This document shows positions 10,640 to 22,000 of a stretch of DNA of 64,000 bases, in pieces; positions within the stretch are counted from its first letter, which is position 1, and the number at the start of each line of letters is the position of its first letter. Under the pieces are notes generated by a model. The model ran no database searches and was not told where the DNA came from. It was given only the letters and a program-made list of their open reading frames with translations. The stretch is from Ostrinia nubilalis (Eukaryota; Arthropoda; Insecta; Lepidoptera; Crambidae): positions 14,724,001 to 14,788,000 of the forward strand of contig NC_087099.1 of NCBI RefSeq assembly GCF_963855985.1, read 5' to 3'. A program made the translations under genes and the position numbers.

Positions 10640-13600
10640 ACGATCTCGCACACGATCGCCGACTCGATGTCCACGCCTGCGGATGGGTAAAAGTAACACT
10701 AGTTAGGCCCAATAGGCTAGTTTCCTAAAAAAATTTTTTTAGTCCGTCAATTTTAATATAAAAAAATATTGGACACGTATATTTTTCATTGTCAAACAAA
10801 CAAATAATTACAAAGTTATAGTGCGTTGAAGTTCACGTCACAAAGTGCTGCACTTTTACGCACTCACTGACGTCACGGGCCTTTTCTTTAGAACTTTGGC
10901 AAGCTTTATCTCTTTAAGTTTTCATTAATTTTAAAAAGTGAAAAATACGTGTCGAGTAGTTTTTGATAAGCTAACTGACGGACTAATTAAAACCCTAGCT
11001 TTTTAACCCAGGAAACATCCCTATTCGACCAAACTTTTATCCGAGAATTACTCCTGGTATAACTGGCACATTGACTGTTTCAGTATGGGAAATATGTCAA
11101 AATTACAAGTTTATTCTGAGATTAATATTTACTCTTGTTTGGTCGAATCTACCCTTAGTGTTGTATAGATATACCTACTGTAGATACCTAAGACAAAATC
11201 AGATCAATATCATTGTACGATCATTAAGTAACATGACATGTGGCGAAAGAAATTAAGTCAGGTTTACACAAGTCCTGAGAGACGTGTGCATAGGAACTAT
11301 CTAGCCTCACAGCATATACACATTAAGATATAAGAAAGAAAGAAAGAAACATTTATTGCCATTGACATCACAAAAGACAAAAGAGGTAGGTAAATAAAAA
11401 AATCAAAGAAGACAGAGGTAACACATAAAACATACAATTGAAGAGAAAATAAAGTGAACAGTGCCACCCTGTCGCACAGCGATGCCCATTGCAATGGGAC
11501 CCCACTCAGCATATGCCGTGGCCCCCGGTGAGGAAGGCCACGACGCTGGTTTTCAGTGTGCCCCATGCCGAATGGGAGTCACGGACACTAACCTATACTG
11601 CATAAAATATACATACATAAATAATAATAATAGTGCGCGTATAGATTTTAATTTATTAGTCATTGATATTTCATAAGAGCGTTGAATACTCGGACAGCAC
11701 CAAAATGTAACAATTGCTTGGCGTAAATAAATAAATAGCTCTTATTCCGCTTCAAATAAGGTCGGTCATAAGTTCAATAATTTACGTTTTATGTGCTGTT
11801 GTGTGTACTACATACGAGTAAAATTGAAAACATACCAGCGTGTACTTCTTCTCTAGTAAGAACAATTTCTTGGCTCGCCTCAGGCGACACTAGGATCACC
11901 CTGTGATGGCGCGTCTGTAGTAGGTTTGCTACGACCATCTGAAATAAAAGACAAGAGTTCTTCTAGAAGCAGTGGACATCAAAAAATGTTTGTCAACTCT
12001 TGTCCAAAACGTGTTAAATAGTTGGCAACTATTGTCCAAAACTTGTTAATTAGTGGGATACCATTGTCCAAAACGTGTTAATCGGACAGCAACTATTGTC
12101 CAAAACTTGTTAATCAGCCTGCAACCATTGTCCAAAACGTGTTAATCGGACAGCAACTATTGTCCAAAACTTGTTAATCGGCTTGCAACCATTGTCCAAA
12201 ACGTGTTAATCGGTCAGCAACTATTGTCCAAAACTTGTTAATCGGTGGGCAACCATTGTCCAAAACGTGATAATCGGTCAGCAACCACTGTCCAAAACGT
12301 GTTAATCGGTCAGCAACTATTGTCCAAAGCGATAAACGTTAACGTTAACTGCATTAAAAAGGAGACACGATGTCTAGTCTCCTAGCAATATTTACCTTAT
12401 GCTTATACTTGTCTAGGGCAGCTCTGGCCTTGGGTATGAGCAGGTTCTCATCAGTTTCCAGCTTGAAGGAGACCACGTACGCCGCGGGCACCCACAGGTT
12501 AACCAGAGGAGCCAACATCTTGGGCACCAGGTGCAGTTGGATGATAGGCGCGCCGCTGGCTGACTGCATCTTGTGGGTAGGCTGGAAAGAATATGAATTA
12601 TTGTAGGCTTATCATAGTTTTTTCTGAAAAAGAGTCATTGGATGAAGTGACCTTAGTAGAAGGTAAGTATACCTTCGTTTGGTGTATGCCAATCATTTTG
12701 AGAATCAAAAACATGTTGTGTATTTTTTCCAAAATTAATGCTGTTTCGATTCTTTTTATAATTATCCTTTGATCACACTCACCACTCTATCCTTAGGCAC
12801 GTAGAAGTCCGATACCGTGCCTAGATACAACACAGTCCTAGATCCTAAGTTGGCCAGGCACTCGCAAGCCGCGTACTACAGAATGGGCTCTAACACGTAA
12901 TTATTAAAGTCTCTATTCCCACTCACAACTCTATCCTTAGGCACGTAGAGGTCCGATACCTCAGCGGCTAGATACAACACAGCTCTAGTTCCTAGGTTAG
13001 CCAGGCACTCGAAGGCAGCGCACAGTAAGATGGGCTCTAAAACGTAAGTATTAAAGTCTCAATTCCCACTCACCACTCTATCCTTAGGCACGTAGAAGTC
13101 CGATACTGCAGCGGCTAGATACAGCACAACCCTGGCAACTAGCACCCAAATTAAAGCCGCGCACAGCAAGATGGGTGCTAACACGTAAGTATTAAAGTCT
13201 CAATTCGACTCACCACTCTATCCTTAGGAACGTAGAAGCACGACACCGCAGCTGTTAGGTACAGCACGGCTCTAGCTCCCAGGTTGGCCAGGCACTCGCA
13301 AGCCGCGTACAGCAGAATGGACTCTAAGACTTAAGTATTAAAGTCTCAATTCCACTCACCACTCTATCCTTAGGCACGTAGAAGTCCGGTACTACAGCGG
13401 CTAGATACAACACAGCCCTAGCTCCTAAGTTGGACGGGCACTCGCAAGCCGCGTACAGCAGAATAGGCTCTAACACGTAATTATTAAAGTCTCTATTCCT
13501 ACTCACCACTCTGTCCTTAGGCACGTAGAAGTCCGACACCGCAGCGGCTAGATACAGCACAACCCTGGCAACTGGCACCCAAATTAAAGCCGCGCACAGC

Positions 13601-15637
13601 AAGATGGGTGCTAACACGTAAGTATTAAAGTCTCAATTCGACTCACCACTCTATCCTTAGGAACGTAGAAGTCCGACACCGCAGCTGTTAGGTACAGCAC
13701 GGCTCTAGCTCCCAGGTTGGCCAGGCACTCGCAAGCCGCGTACAGGAGAATGGGCTCTAACACGTAATTATTAAAGTCTCTATTCCCACTCACCACTCTA
13801 TCCTTAGGCACGTAGAAGTCCGATACTGCAGCGGCTAGATAAAACACAGCCTTAACTCCTAAGTTGGCCAGGCACTCGCAAGCTGCATACAGCAGAATGG
13901 GCTCTAAGACGTAAGTATTAAAGTCTCAATTCCACTCACAACTCTGTCCTTAGGCACGTAGAAGTCCGACACCGCAGCTGCTAGGTACAGCACAGCCCTG
14001 GCTCCCAGGTTGGCCAGGCACTCGCAAGCAGCTCTCAGTAGCCAGAAGTATTCCGATACTGTGGTAAAAGCCACGTGCAAGATGGCACCTGCCGCGTGCG
14101 CTGCTTTGTATCGCAGTAGGATCGGAGCTAACACGTCTACGCTGTCTGGTTTCACTGGAAGAGACGAAAATACAATCTACAGGACAGTTCCATCTGGTGA
14201 AAGTCGCGGGAACCGCCTGGTAGAGGGCAGCACAGGACCGAACGTTGTGGCAAACTCTGACCTTAGTCCAGTAGTGGACCTCTTTTGGTTGAACATAGAT
14301 TATAATATTATTGTAGCTCGTATCCTCCTCGTAAACCGCATACACAGCCATTTTAGTGCCGAAATGAAAGAGGAATGAAACACACATTTTTGTTTTGAAA
14401 TACAAAAGTAGTAGTTTATAATTTCAGTTCATGAATAGCTTTTGTGACAATACAAATTAATAGATCAAGCTTTAGAATGACATTAGAAAACAGCGGATTT
14501 GCACGCAAGATTAGAAGCACTTTTCTTTCAAAAGAATCAAACCCACACTTTTTACCTGTAATGCTAGTATTGGGCCCTCTCTCCTGTATATCCAGCATAT
14601 CAAGCAGCTTCTGCCCGCTGAAGTGCCGAGTGAAGGGCTCCAGCGACTTCTGCCGGTGCATGAAGATGACAGCGTATCCTTGCTCCAAGAAATACTCGGC
14701 AGAGGCCGATCCTCGCGTGCCCGCGCTGAAGTTGTCCACGAAGCGAACCGTGTTGTGCTCGAGCGGCACTGTGGTGCCTCCGGACTGGGGAATAAGGTTC
14801 AAAATAATCCTGCATTCTTCAACATTAAAATCAGTATACAGGGGTCCCAAAAAGTAGTGTCAGGCTGAAGCCCAGAGGTAGAGCATCACTAGGGCTATCC
14901 AAATCACCCCCATGTATGTTACGTGATTTTTGATAGTTTTTTTGAGTTATAATTGGCTTGACACTACTTTTTGGGACATCCTGTATATTCTACTCTGGAA
15001 ATCCCTTTTACTCGCCTTGTGTATGGCATTTGAGAGAAACAGATAGAGACAATTTCTTTCACAAATTTTAAGTAATGTATGTCTCTTATTAGGGTAGTAT
15101 GAGCTGGCCATATTATGTGACTGCCATAGATTTAAAAGAAAAATCGATGTCGTCACTAGTGCGCGAACACATTGACTACAAGCTATCTATTGATTTCAAA
15201 GGAAGTTAAAATTGTATTTTACATGAAATTGAATACTACCACTTTCTTGTTTTGATAATGCTAATGCTAATGATAAATAAATTAATACATATACATACGT
15301 ACTTGAACAACTGATATAACATTTTTGTTTTCCAATTGGAATTAATTTGATAATTAAGACATCTTAATAATCCATATCATTATGAATTTTTTTTAGATAT
15401 TATATGTAGGGATGTCCTACATCATTTCCCCATCCCCAAAAATCTCTACACACCTACTCATTCACAACTAAATCTGTATAATTAACTAAATATGAATATA
15501 CTCACAGTAACAAGTGCAATTTTGTTCCCATACTGATCATGGCGTTCACAGAACTCCTTCAGCAGCGACCGGTTGTCTTCAAAGTCAGTCGGAGGGAGGT
15601 GCACAGCAAAGAACTCCTCCCACGAACCACTCGCCAT
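10573..15637 (-). CDS. Ppcs: Phosphopantothenate-cysteine ligase (PPCS), six exons
   Basis: Joins 4'-phosphopantothenate to cysteine, the second step of coenzyme A synthesis, in the cytosol. Exons: 15506-15637, 14556-14784, 13940-14154, 12396-12581, 11836-11938 and 10573-10676. All junctions are GT-AG and in phase, giving 322 residues, close to the usual animal length of about 310. Start [10 protein letters not shown]. Exon 2 begins [20 protein letters not shown] and continues [13 protein letters not shown], the nucleotide-binding N-terminal block of PPCS. Exon 3 ends with [10 protein letters not shown], the family's substrate-site motif. Exon 4 starts [11 protein letters not shown] and contains SFKLETDE. 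Exon 5 ends LTREEVHA, and exon 6 is [20 protein letters not shown] plus a short tail. Oddities: intron 3 contains eight shortened tandem copies of exon 3; intron 4 contains a 32-bp minisatellite; the end of exon 6 is expanded into a 123-bp minisatellite. Identification is firm from several motifs in order. Confidence 0.93.
10677..11835 (-). other. PPCS intron 5 with a LINE 3' end fragment
   Basis: The intron holds no exon I can support. At about 11,335-11,590 there is, on the minus strand, a repeat ending CAATAAATGTTTCTTTC with a (TTTC)n tail, typical of the 3' end of a non-LTR element. The body includes GGCCTTCCTCACCGGGGGCC. Confidence 0.6.
11998..12330. repeat. 32-bp minisatellite with a 64-bp dimer period, PPCS intron 4
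   Basis: About ten units of ATTGTCCAAAAC(G/T)TGTTAAT followed by a variable spacer such as CGGTCAGCAACT. Units with CGTG and CTTG mostly alternate, so the higher-order period is 64 bp (for example 12,065 to 12,129). No flanking cas genes and not bacterial, so not a CRISPR array. Confidence 0.85.
12784..13939 (-). repeat. Array of eight shortened tandem copies of PPCS exon 3 (intron 3)
   Basis: Copies of the exon-3 end, marked on the plus strand by CCTTAGG(C/A)ACGTAGA, lie at 12791, 12936, 13082, 13222, 13368, 13515, 13655 and 13802; the ninth, at 13948, is the authentic exon. Spacing is 140-147 bp, and copies 3-5 repeat as copies 6-8 at 433 bp. Each copy encodes a variant of [20 protein letters not shown] then [19 protein letters not shown], lacking about 24 residues present in exon 3 (KAAHAAG to WLLR). 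Each ends in a GTGAGT donor. The copy at 12,791 has an in-frame TAG; the other seven are open. Copies 3 and 6 also lack the CECLANLGA block. Spacers between copies are only about 37 nt, too short for normal introns. Confidence 0.9.
14155..14555 (-). other. PPCS intron 2 with RTE-type tail fragment
   Basis: At about 14,190-14,290 (plus strand) the intron carries an RTE-type 3' tail: CTGGTGAAAGTCGCGGGAAC, then CAGTAGTGGACC. It is cognate to the piece at 9,090-9,240. Nothing else recognisable. Confidence 0.5.
14839..14983. mobile_element. TA-flanked MITE in PPCS intron 1
   Basis: A 145-bp element, ends CAGGGGTCCCAAAAAGTAGT and its near-complement (ACTACTTTTTGGGACATCCTG), flanked by TA on both sides (14837-14838, 14984-14985). 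Tc1/mariner-type by its duplication. It lies 54 bp upstream of exon 2 on the coding strand. Confidence 0.75.
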
Positions 15638-18328
15638 GGTGAGCGATGAGAAGCCTGCTCAAGAGGTTACGGACAACTATCAACAAACTGATTTAAGTAA
15701 AAAGAAACAAAATTATCCATCTAGATAGGAGAAAAAATGTTATGATGCTTTGATAAAGGTAAGATTTCTAATATAATAACTATAAAAAATAAAAATGTTT
15801 AACACAAGGAGTGGCTATGCTTTATGAAGATAATTCTATTTTATCCAAATTTTTTAATCAAGGAGTTAGTATAATAATGTTGTAATGCGTAAAAATATAA
15901 TCACTAGTGAAAGTGATACAAAAATGGTCATAAGTACAAGTTAGTTCCTGCTAAGAGGATTACCATTGAAACTCAATACACTCTGATTTGCATGGGAAGT
16001 CTTACCCAAACTTGTGGGCTTTCCCTCCACACGAAATATGTGGGGGTTGATAATGCTGCTGGCAATCTTACTTTAAATTGTCAGAAACCTACTTTCTGAA
16101 GAAATTGTGAAGTTCAATATCAATTTAAAACTGATATTACTTAATTATTTATTTTAAAATTAATAATAAATAATAATAAATCTTTAGACAATTCCACACA
16201 TCGCCAGCTAGCCCCAAAGTAAGCAACTTAATGCTTGTGTTATGGGTGCTAGCTTAACGGTAATAATCACATCATTTAAATATAAAAAATGTCTTTAATT
16301 ATAATTAATCCCACAATAGTGTACTTCTTAATAAGTTGTCAGATATTTACCAAATTGATTTGATAATGACTATAAATTCTGTAAACTAATACTAATTGAG
16401 TGTTATGGAGGCTAAGGAGTATATTTCATTGAGAAGATAATTTATAAACTTGATTCAAAACTATCTAGTTCACTTCAAATTATTAATTAGTATGACATGC
16501 GACTAAGAACACTTGTTGGGCATTATGCACTGTACACTTTTAGTTCTCTAACTTAGCAGTGCCTTAAAAATTGGGCAGCGACTTATGTGGGTCGTAGGGC
16601 ATCGACAACCACCCACAACACGTAACGCCCGGCGTGATGTCCCAGAACCAATATTTACAGGCTTGGTTTATGAAAAAATCAATGAGGACGCAGCCACCTT
16701 GCAGTAGCGACTTTGAGGGTGAAATTAAACGAATCTACACACAACACTATACCTTAGGGTGAAGCAGATGAAATCCTTGTACCTTGCTCAGCGGAGGCTA
16801 CGACCCTGACCCACAGAGATGCTTTTATTTCACATTTATTATTGGCCGAAGGAGAACACTAATCGTTATCAGAGGGCGACTGACGTTTGATAACTGATTG
16901 ACATCAGCTGTCAACTTTGACGTCGAACATTGACATTATTGAAAGTGTTTACGAAGCTTGTTTTTGGCCTTGGCCAAAATAAAAGAAGAAGAAAAAGAAG
17001 CTTGTTTTCTAATTTATTGGACAAAATTAAAAAAAAAATTGTAAGAAATTCCTACTACCAGAATCTCATGGCAAATGGGGAAAATAAACTTTGTTGAGTG
17101 CAATACTGGGGAAATTGGATTAAACGATCTTGATACTGTTTAATTTTTATTTATGACTAATATTAATGAACATGAAGTACGAATGCCTACCTATACATTT
17201 TATTCATATTCATATTCATTTATTTGCTCACTAAGTGTAGGTACATAAGGTCTTATAACTAAATACAGTGCTTAAAACTTAGTAACCTAGTTCAGGTATT
17301 GCAAATTTTTTGGAGGGCTGCATGCATGCTATATAATTATTTATTTTGTAGGTAAGTATAATATTATATTTTAAGTATTTATTTACAGTCCAGAGCGCCA
17401 TTAAAAGTTATTCAGTTTACGTTAGTGTATTAGTTGTATCACAAAATTAGTCCTGTATTATTATTTTATTTATTATTTAAATATTCATCTTGAATAATAA
17501 GTAAACCGTATATTACTGTAAATAAATTTATTAAGTATCATACTTATAACTTATCACTTCATTCAGAACTAGAAAACAATTCTAAGAACTCCACTTGCAT
17601 TTCTTGTTCTTCAAATAGATGATCAAGTTAAAGAGGTACCTATTAATATAATATAAATCGCTTTTTCAGCATTTCAATTAATCAAACTTGCTTGATGAAA
17701 TCTTTTTCAATTTTCTTTACATGGTCATAACATTTTCACCATTACTCTGCACCAATGAATGAAATACACCTGAAAACCCCGATAAAGCAGCTATTAGGTA
17801 AGAATAATATAAAAAGAAACATAACCCTTCTTCTGACGCAGTTTGGTAATAAACTAAATGTAGGTAAGTATCAAAACGTTTCATTCCAACTTGCTGTCAA
17901 CTCAACGACACGCATTAAAATCAAAGATTGACTTTGAATTATGCCTTATTTTACAATACACTTTGAAAACAATATGATTTGCTTGAGTTTTTTCGTCTTT
18001 TTCACAAAAATAACAAATAGGCATGAAGAGATTACAAAATTTCTGCAACGGCTGACAGATCTCTTGATTTACTTTGACAGGTGACAATAAAGCCATAGAC
18101 AATGGCCATATGAAAAACACACTTTTCCAATATTTTTGTTTGCCATGAGATTCTGGTACACCTATAGTCAGCGTTTTTAATAATTTTAATCCATACTTTT
18201 AAGTGTACTTTGCGCAAATGACTAGTATCTTATCATATTGGGATCTACTTAAGCTTTATTTTTCAGATTCAGGCCAGGAAATGTACAAAAAAGTGCATTA
18301 TTTATTTTTATTTAATTTAATTTATTAA
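15638..18328. other. Intergenic region between PPCS and the transporter 3' end
   Basis: AT-rich. No coding frame of more than about 70 codons and none with family resemblance. It must contain the PPCS promoter and the transporter 3' UTR end. A short A/T-rich tail at about 17,200-17,245 resembles the 3' end of a non-LTR element. Confidence 0.45.
18321..18326 (-). terminator. Polyadenylation signal of the first SV2-like transporter
   Basis: AATAAA on the minus strand lies two bases beyond the stop codon at 18,329, and two more AATAAA-like hexamers follow within 25 bases. A very short 3' UTR is implied if it is used. Confidence 0.5.
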
Positions 18329-19002
18329 TTAAAAACTATCGATGCTTCCATCTGCCACTTCTTCCTCCAATATTTCGTGCTGTGTTGTTCTGGTACGGCG
18401 GTCGTTAGGGAGAAATGATGCTATCACTGCTGAAACTGAAAAGTAATGAAAATCACATGACTTGTGTTTACGAATTTCGAATTTATAAACAGAAACATTT
18501 CAGTTAAAACGGCTTTTAAATAACGCTTTACATACTGATCCAATCCTTCTACTCTGATAAATAAATAGACTAGAACATTTATAATAACTTTCCTTAAAAT
18601 AATTAAAGCAATATTATGAAAAATACGTACAAGCCAATGCAGACCCGTATACATAAAAGGCGATCTCGCAGTTGTTGGTGAGGAGGTAGTTAATCAACTG
18701 AATGGAGATGAAGTTGGCGATTCTACTTCCAGTCATTGTCAACGTTACTGCCAGTGCCCTAGAAAGAAAGTGATTCAAATTATCGTATATCGTAAATTAT
18801 TATCATAATTATATATTAATACTAGCTTTCCGCCCGCGGCTTCGCCCGCGTGGAATTTTGTCTGTCACAGAAAAACTTTATCGCGCGCGTCCCTGTTTCA
18901 AAAACCGGGATAAAAACTATCCTATGTTCTTTCCCGGGACTCAAACTATCTCTATGCCAAATTTCATCAAAATCGGTTGCGAGGTTTAAGCGGGAAAGCG
19001 TA

Positions 19003-19039
<37 letters not shown>

Positions 19040-22000
19040 GTTACTTTCGCATTTATAATATTAGTTGGGATTAGTTGGGATGATTATCATATAGGGCAAT
19101 AGGGTTTAGATTACTTTTAATACATTAAAAAATTAAATAGCAGACATGGCTAAACACAAGTTATTCACCAACTTCGACTAGCCTCGTAAATGGTTTTGTT
19201 CTTTTCATCCTTGGTCTGCTGAGCACGGTCTGAGGTTTACGGCCATGCAGAGGCTGAGCTTCTTTGAGTCTTTACCTCATGTACGTAGGGAAAAACGCGA
19301 CGCACATAGCAGTGTAGAGCCCAAACACGACGATTCCCATGAGCTGCAGCACGAACAGAGCCGCGCTGGCGGCAGAGTACGGCACCAGGTTCACCAGAAC
19401 GCCGCTAGTGCCGCACACCGCTGTGATCGCCATGGCCAAGTTTCGGCGGCCGACTCGGCTGACCAACTAAAAAAACCAGTAGGGGATTTAAAACATGTCT
19501 AGAATGGCATTGTCTGGAGAAACAAATTATCTTGGGACAAATGGAAGGCAGACGCGCTCGGGGCAGGGCACCGACGAGATGGTCGGACGCGGTGAGGAAG
19601 ACGGTGGGCGGGAGTTTGCATCGTGCGGTCCACACAGCTTATGACCGCAGTCTGTGGAAGGACACTATCTGTGGTCGCGATCCTCATCAGTGAGGGACCG
19701 AGGAAAAAGAAGAAGAAGAAGAATGTTTTCAGTAGCGCAGTGGTTTAGTTATGATCGGTTAGCTTAAGGTTCAATTCCCATGTCGATGTATAATAAAGGA
19801 ATGTTTTAAAAACTTTGGCGGAACGTCACTTGAAGCTAAGTCTCGGCACTTTGGTATAGCTACTTAGTTCGTACTAGTGGCTTCTGGAGGTCTTTGCTGG
19901 TGACTTATGATGTGATGAAAAATAAAATCATCAAGACAAATCCATGTTTGTTTCAGTAGAATTGAATCATGCATCTGTCTTATTCGTATTTGCTGTGGTA
20001 AATGTGAACGAAAGCCTCAAAAGTGGACCGAGGTTAGCTCAAAGTGAGTACTTCTATAATAACAATGCACTTACCAGACTGACCGCGGTGTTGGTGAGAG
20101 ACAGTATGACACCCACCACGAGGACGATGATGAGAGCACTCGAGTTTAGAGCGCAAGTGCCACTTGACTGAAATAATATAAGTAGGTAATCACGTATGTA
20201 AGCAACAGTGTTAGCCACTCATGTGGCTTTACCACATATTATTAAGTGGTTAACACTGTTGCTTAATAGTACTATCATAATGAGCTACCGATTTTGCGAA
20301 GTTACAGGGGTACCTTTCTAAGTGTCTCGTTTTATCGCGGCTTAAACTCGTGTTGCGCATTAATACTAGCCAGGCCAGTAAACTAAGTAGGCATCGTTCA
20401 AATCACAATGAATATTATCTTATTTCGCGTAGACTAATTGAATTAGTACACAAATCGTCAAATGCCCTTCCAGCGCTTCGAGACAAACATTTGGCAAGTG
20501 CTGAGAAGAAGCACCGCAATAAATTCAGTCACTACTGACTGTAGGTACATAACTTCATAAGCACACATTGAATCATGTACCCAAGCCTAAATAACTATTA
20601 TGAAATACCTACACAAAATGCCAGTCATTCCCTGGTTAATTTCACAAACATGTTTGTATTTTATGCTTAAGCTATCATATTCTTTAGTAGGAGGCTGATA
20701 CTCACATCCTCTGAGTCCTTGACGCTGGTAGCTATGATGTCGCACAGGGTGAGATGAGTTCCATTTCCAGTGTGGGAAGTCTGCATGAAATGATTCGCTA
20801 TTGTCGGAAGCCACACTTTGAAGGCTGAAAGTCTGAGAAGGTGGGTATTTTGTTAATAAAGTAAGAGCACTTTATAGTCACCTTCAGATATCCTATTTTA
20901 ATGAGATAGGACAAGGCTGCTCAACCTTTTGAAGAGTCGGGCTAAATGGTGGATTCAGTCGTTAACGACCGACAGGCCACTTACATTTCTGACATTTAAC
21001 TTTAGAGAGGTCATAAAGTTTGAATCGAGCTGTACCTACCTACTGTGCGCGTCGAGATTTTTGAATTTGGTGCATTTAATTTATACCATACTTGGGCGGG
21101 CCACTTTAAGTTCTAGTTAAGAACCAATCCTTGACAGACAACCTATTTCATAGCGAATTTTATTGCCTACATTTTTATGATGTAAACAAATGAAATTTAC
21201 CCAACTGGTCTAATAGGAAGAGCAGGTTCATGATGATGGTGTACTTCAGCAGAGGTTTCCGAAACAGCGGTGTTATATGGTTGACTGTAGTAACCGCCCC
21301 TTCAGTGTGAGACCTTCGTCTAGTCAGACATTTTACCTATGAACAGTTGATTTGTTACACCCTATTACTATCGATAGTTATATCGGAAAGTCCTCTTAAA
21401 TTATAGGAGCTTTTTCCAATTTGTATTTTGGATATTGCGAGCGAGCGAGTATTTGAGCCAAAGTAGCTACCTACTGAACAAATATTGGTGGACGACACAT
21501 TAAAATTAAGCCACTGCACTGATTTCATATTTACGTCAAATTGTTTATTAATTTAAATAGAACTGATAACCTTCGTGCAATGAGAAAAATCGCAGTACGT
21601 TTACCCAGAGTCTGACATAAAATTATTAATTATTGCAAGTCACAATACTTTACAAGTGTTTGGCTAAGTGTCCATAACTAAGTACTTACTGGATATTCTT
21701 GAAGAGATCTTCTATTGTTTATTCCATGAATAATCTTCAAAATCTGCAACGCCTTCTGCTCTCTCCCCTTCGAATACACGAACTTGGGGCTCTCTTGCAT
21801 GAAGTAGAGCCAGACGGCGGTTAGCACACTGGGCACGGAGTAGATGACTAGCAGGAGTCGCCAGGAGTTGAATTGGATGTCCAGATAAGGCAGGTAGAAG
21901 GAGAAGCTTAACGGTATTATTGGCATGGCTAAAACTAAACAAAACAAGAACCTGTAAATACTTACCTAGGTTTATTACAAAGCATTACCTTAGGATGGCC

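Noticed and set aside
9869..10728. Long frames on both strands (276 codons minus, 245 codons plus) with 41-residue repeats
   Set aside because: They are products of the 123-bp minisatellite, whose length is a multiple of three. The true frame there is the end of PPCS exon 6, which stops inside the first unit.
11998..12330. Regular short repeats with variable spacers, superficially CRISPR-like
   Set aside because: Units and spacers are themselves related (64-bp dimers), the sequence is intronic in an insect gene and there are no cas genes.
13950..14405. 151-codon minus-strand frame
   Set aside because: A shifted reading of PPCS exon 3 and intron 2; the exon's real frame carries the PPCS motifs.
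16560..16830. GC-richer stretch that looked possibly coding or tRNA-like
   Set aside because: No frame longer than about 50 codons, no A/B box pair and no cloverleaf pairing could be found.
19735..19800. Possible tRNA gene (good A and B boxes)
   Set aside because: Acceptor and anticodon stems do not pair; better explained as a SINE head.
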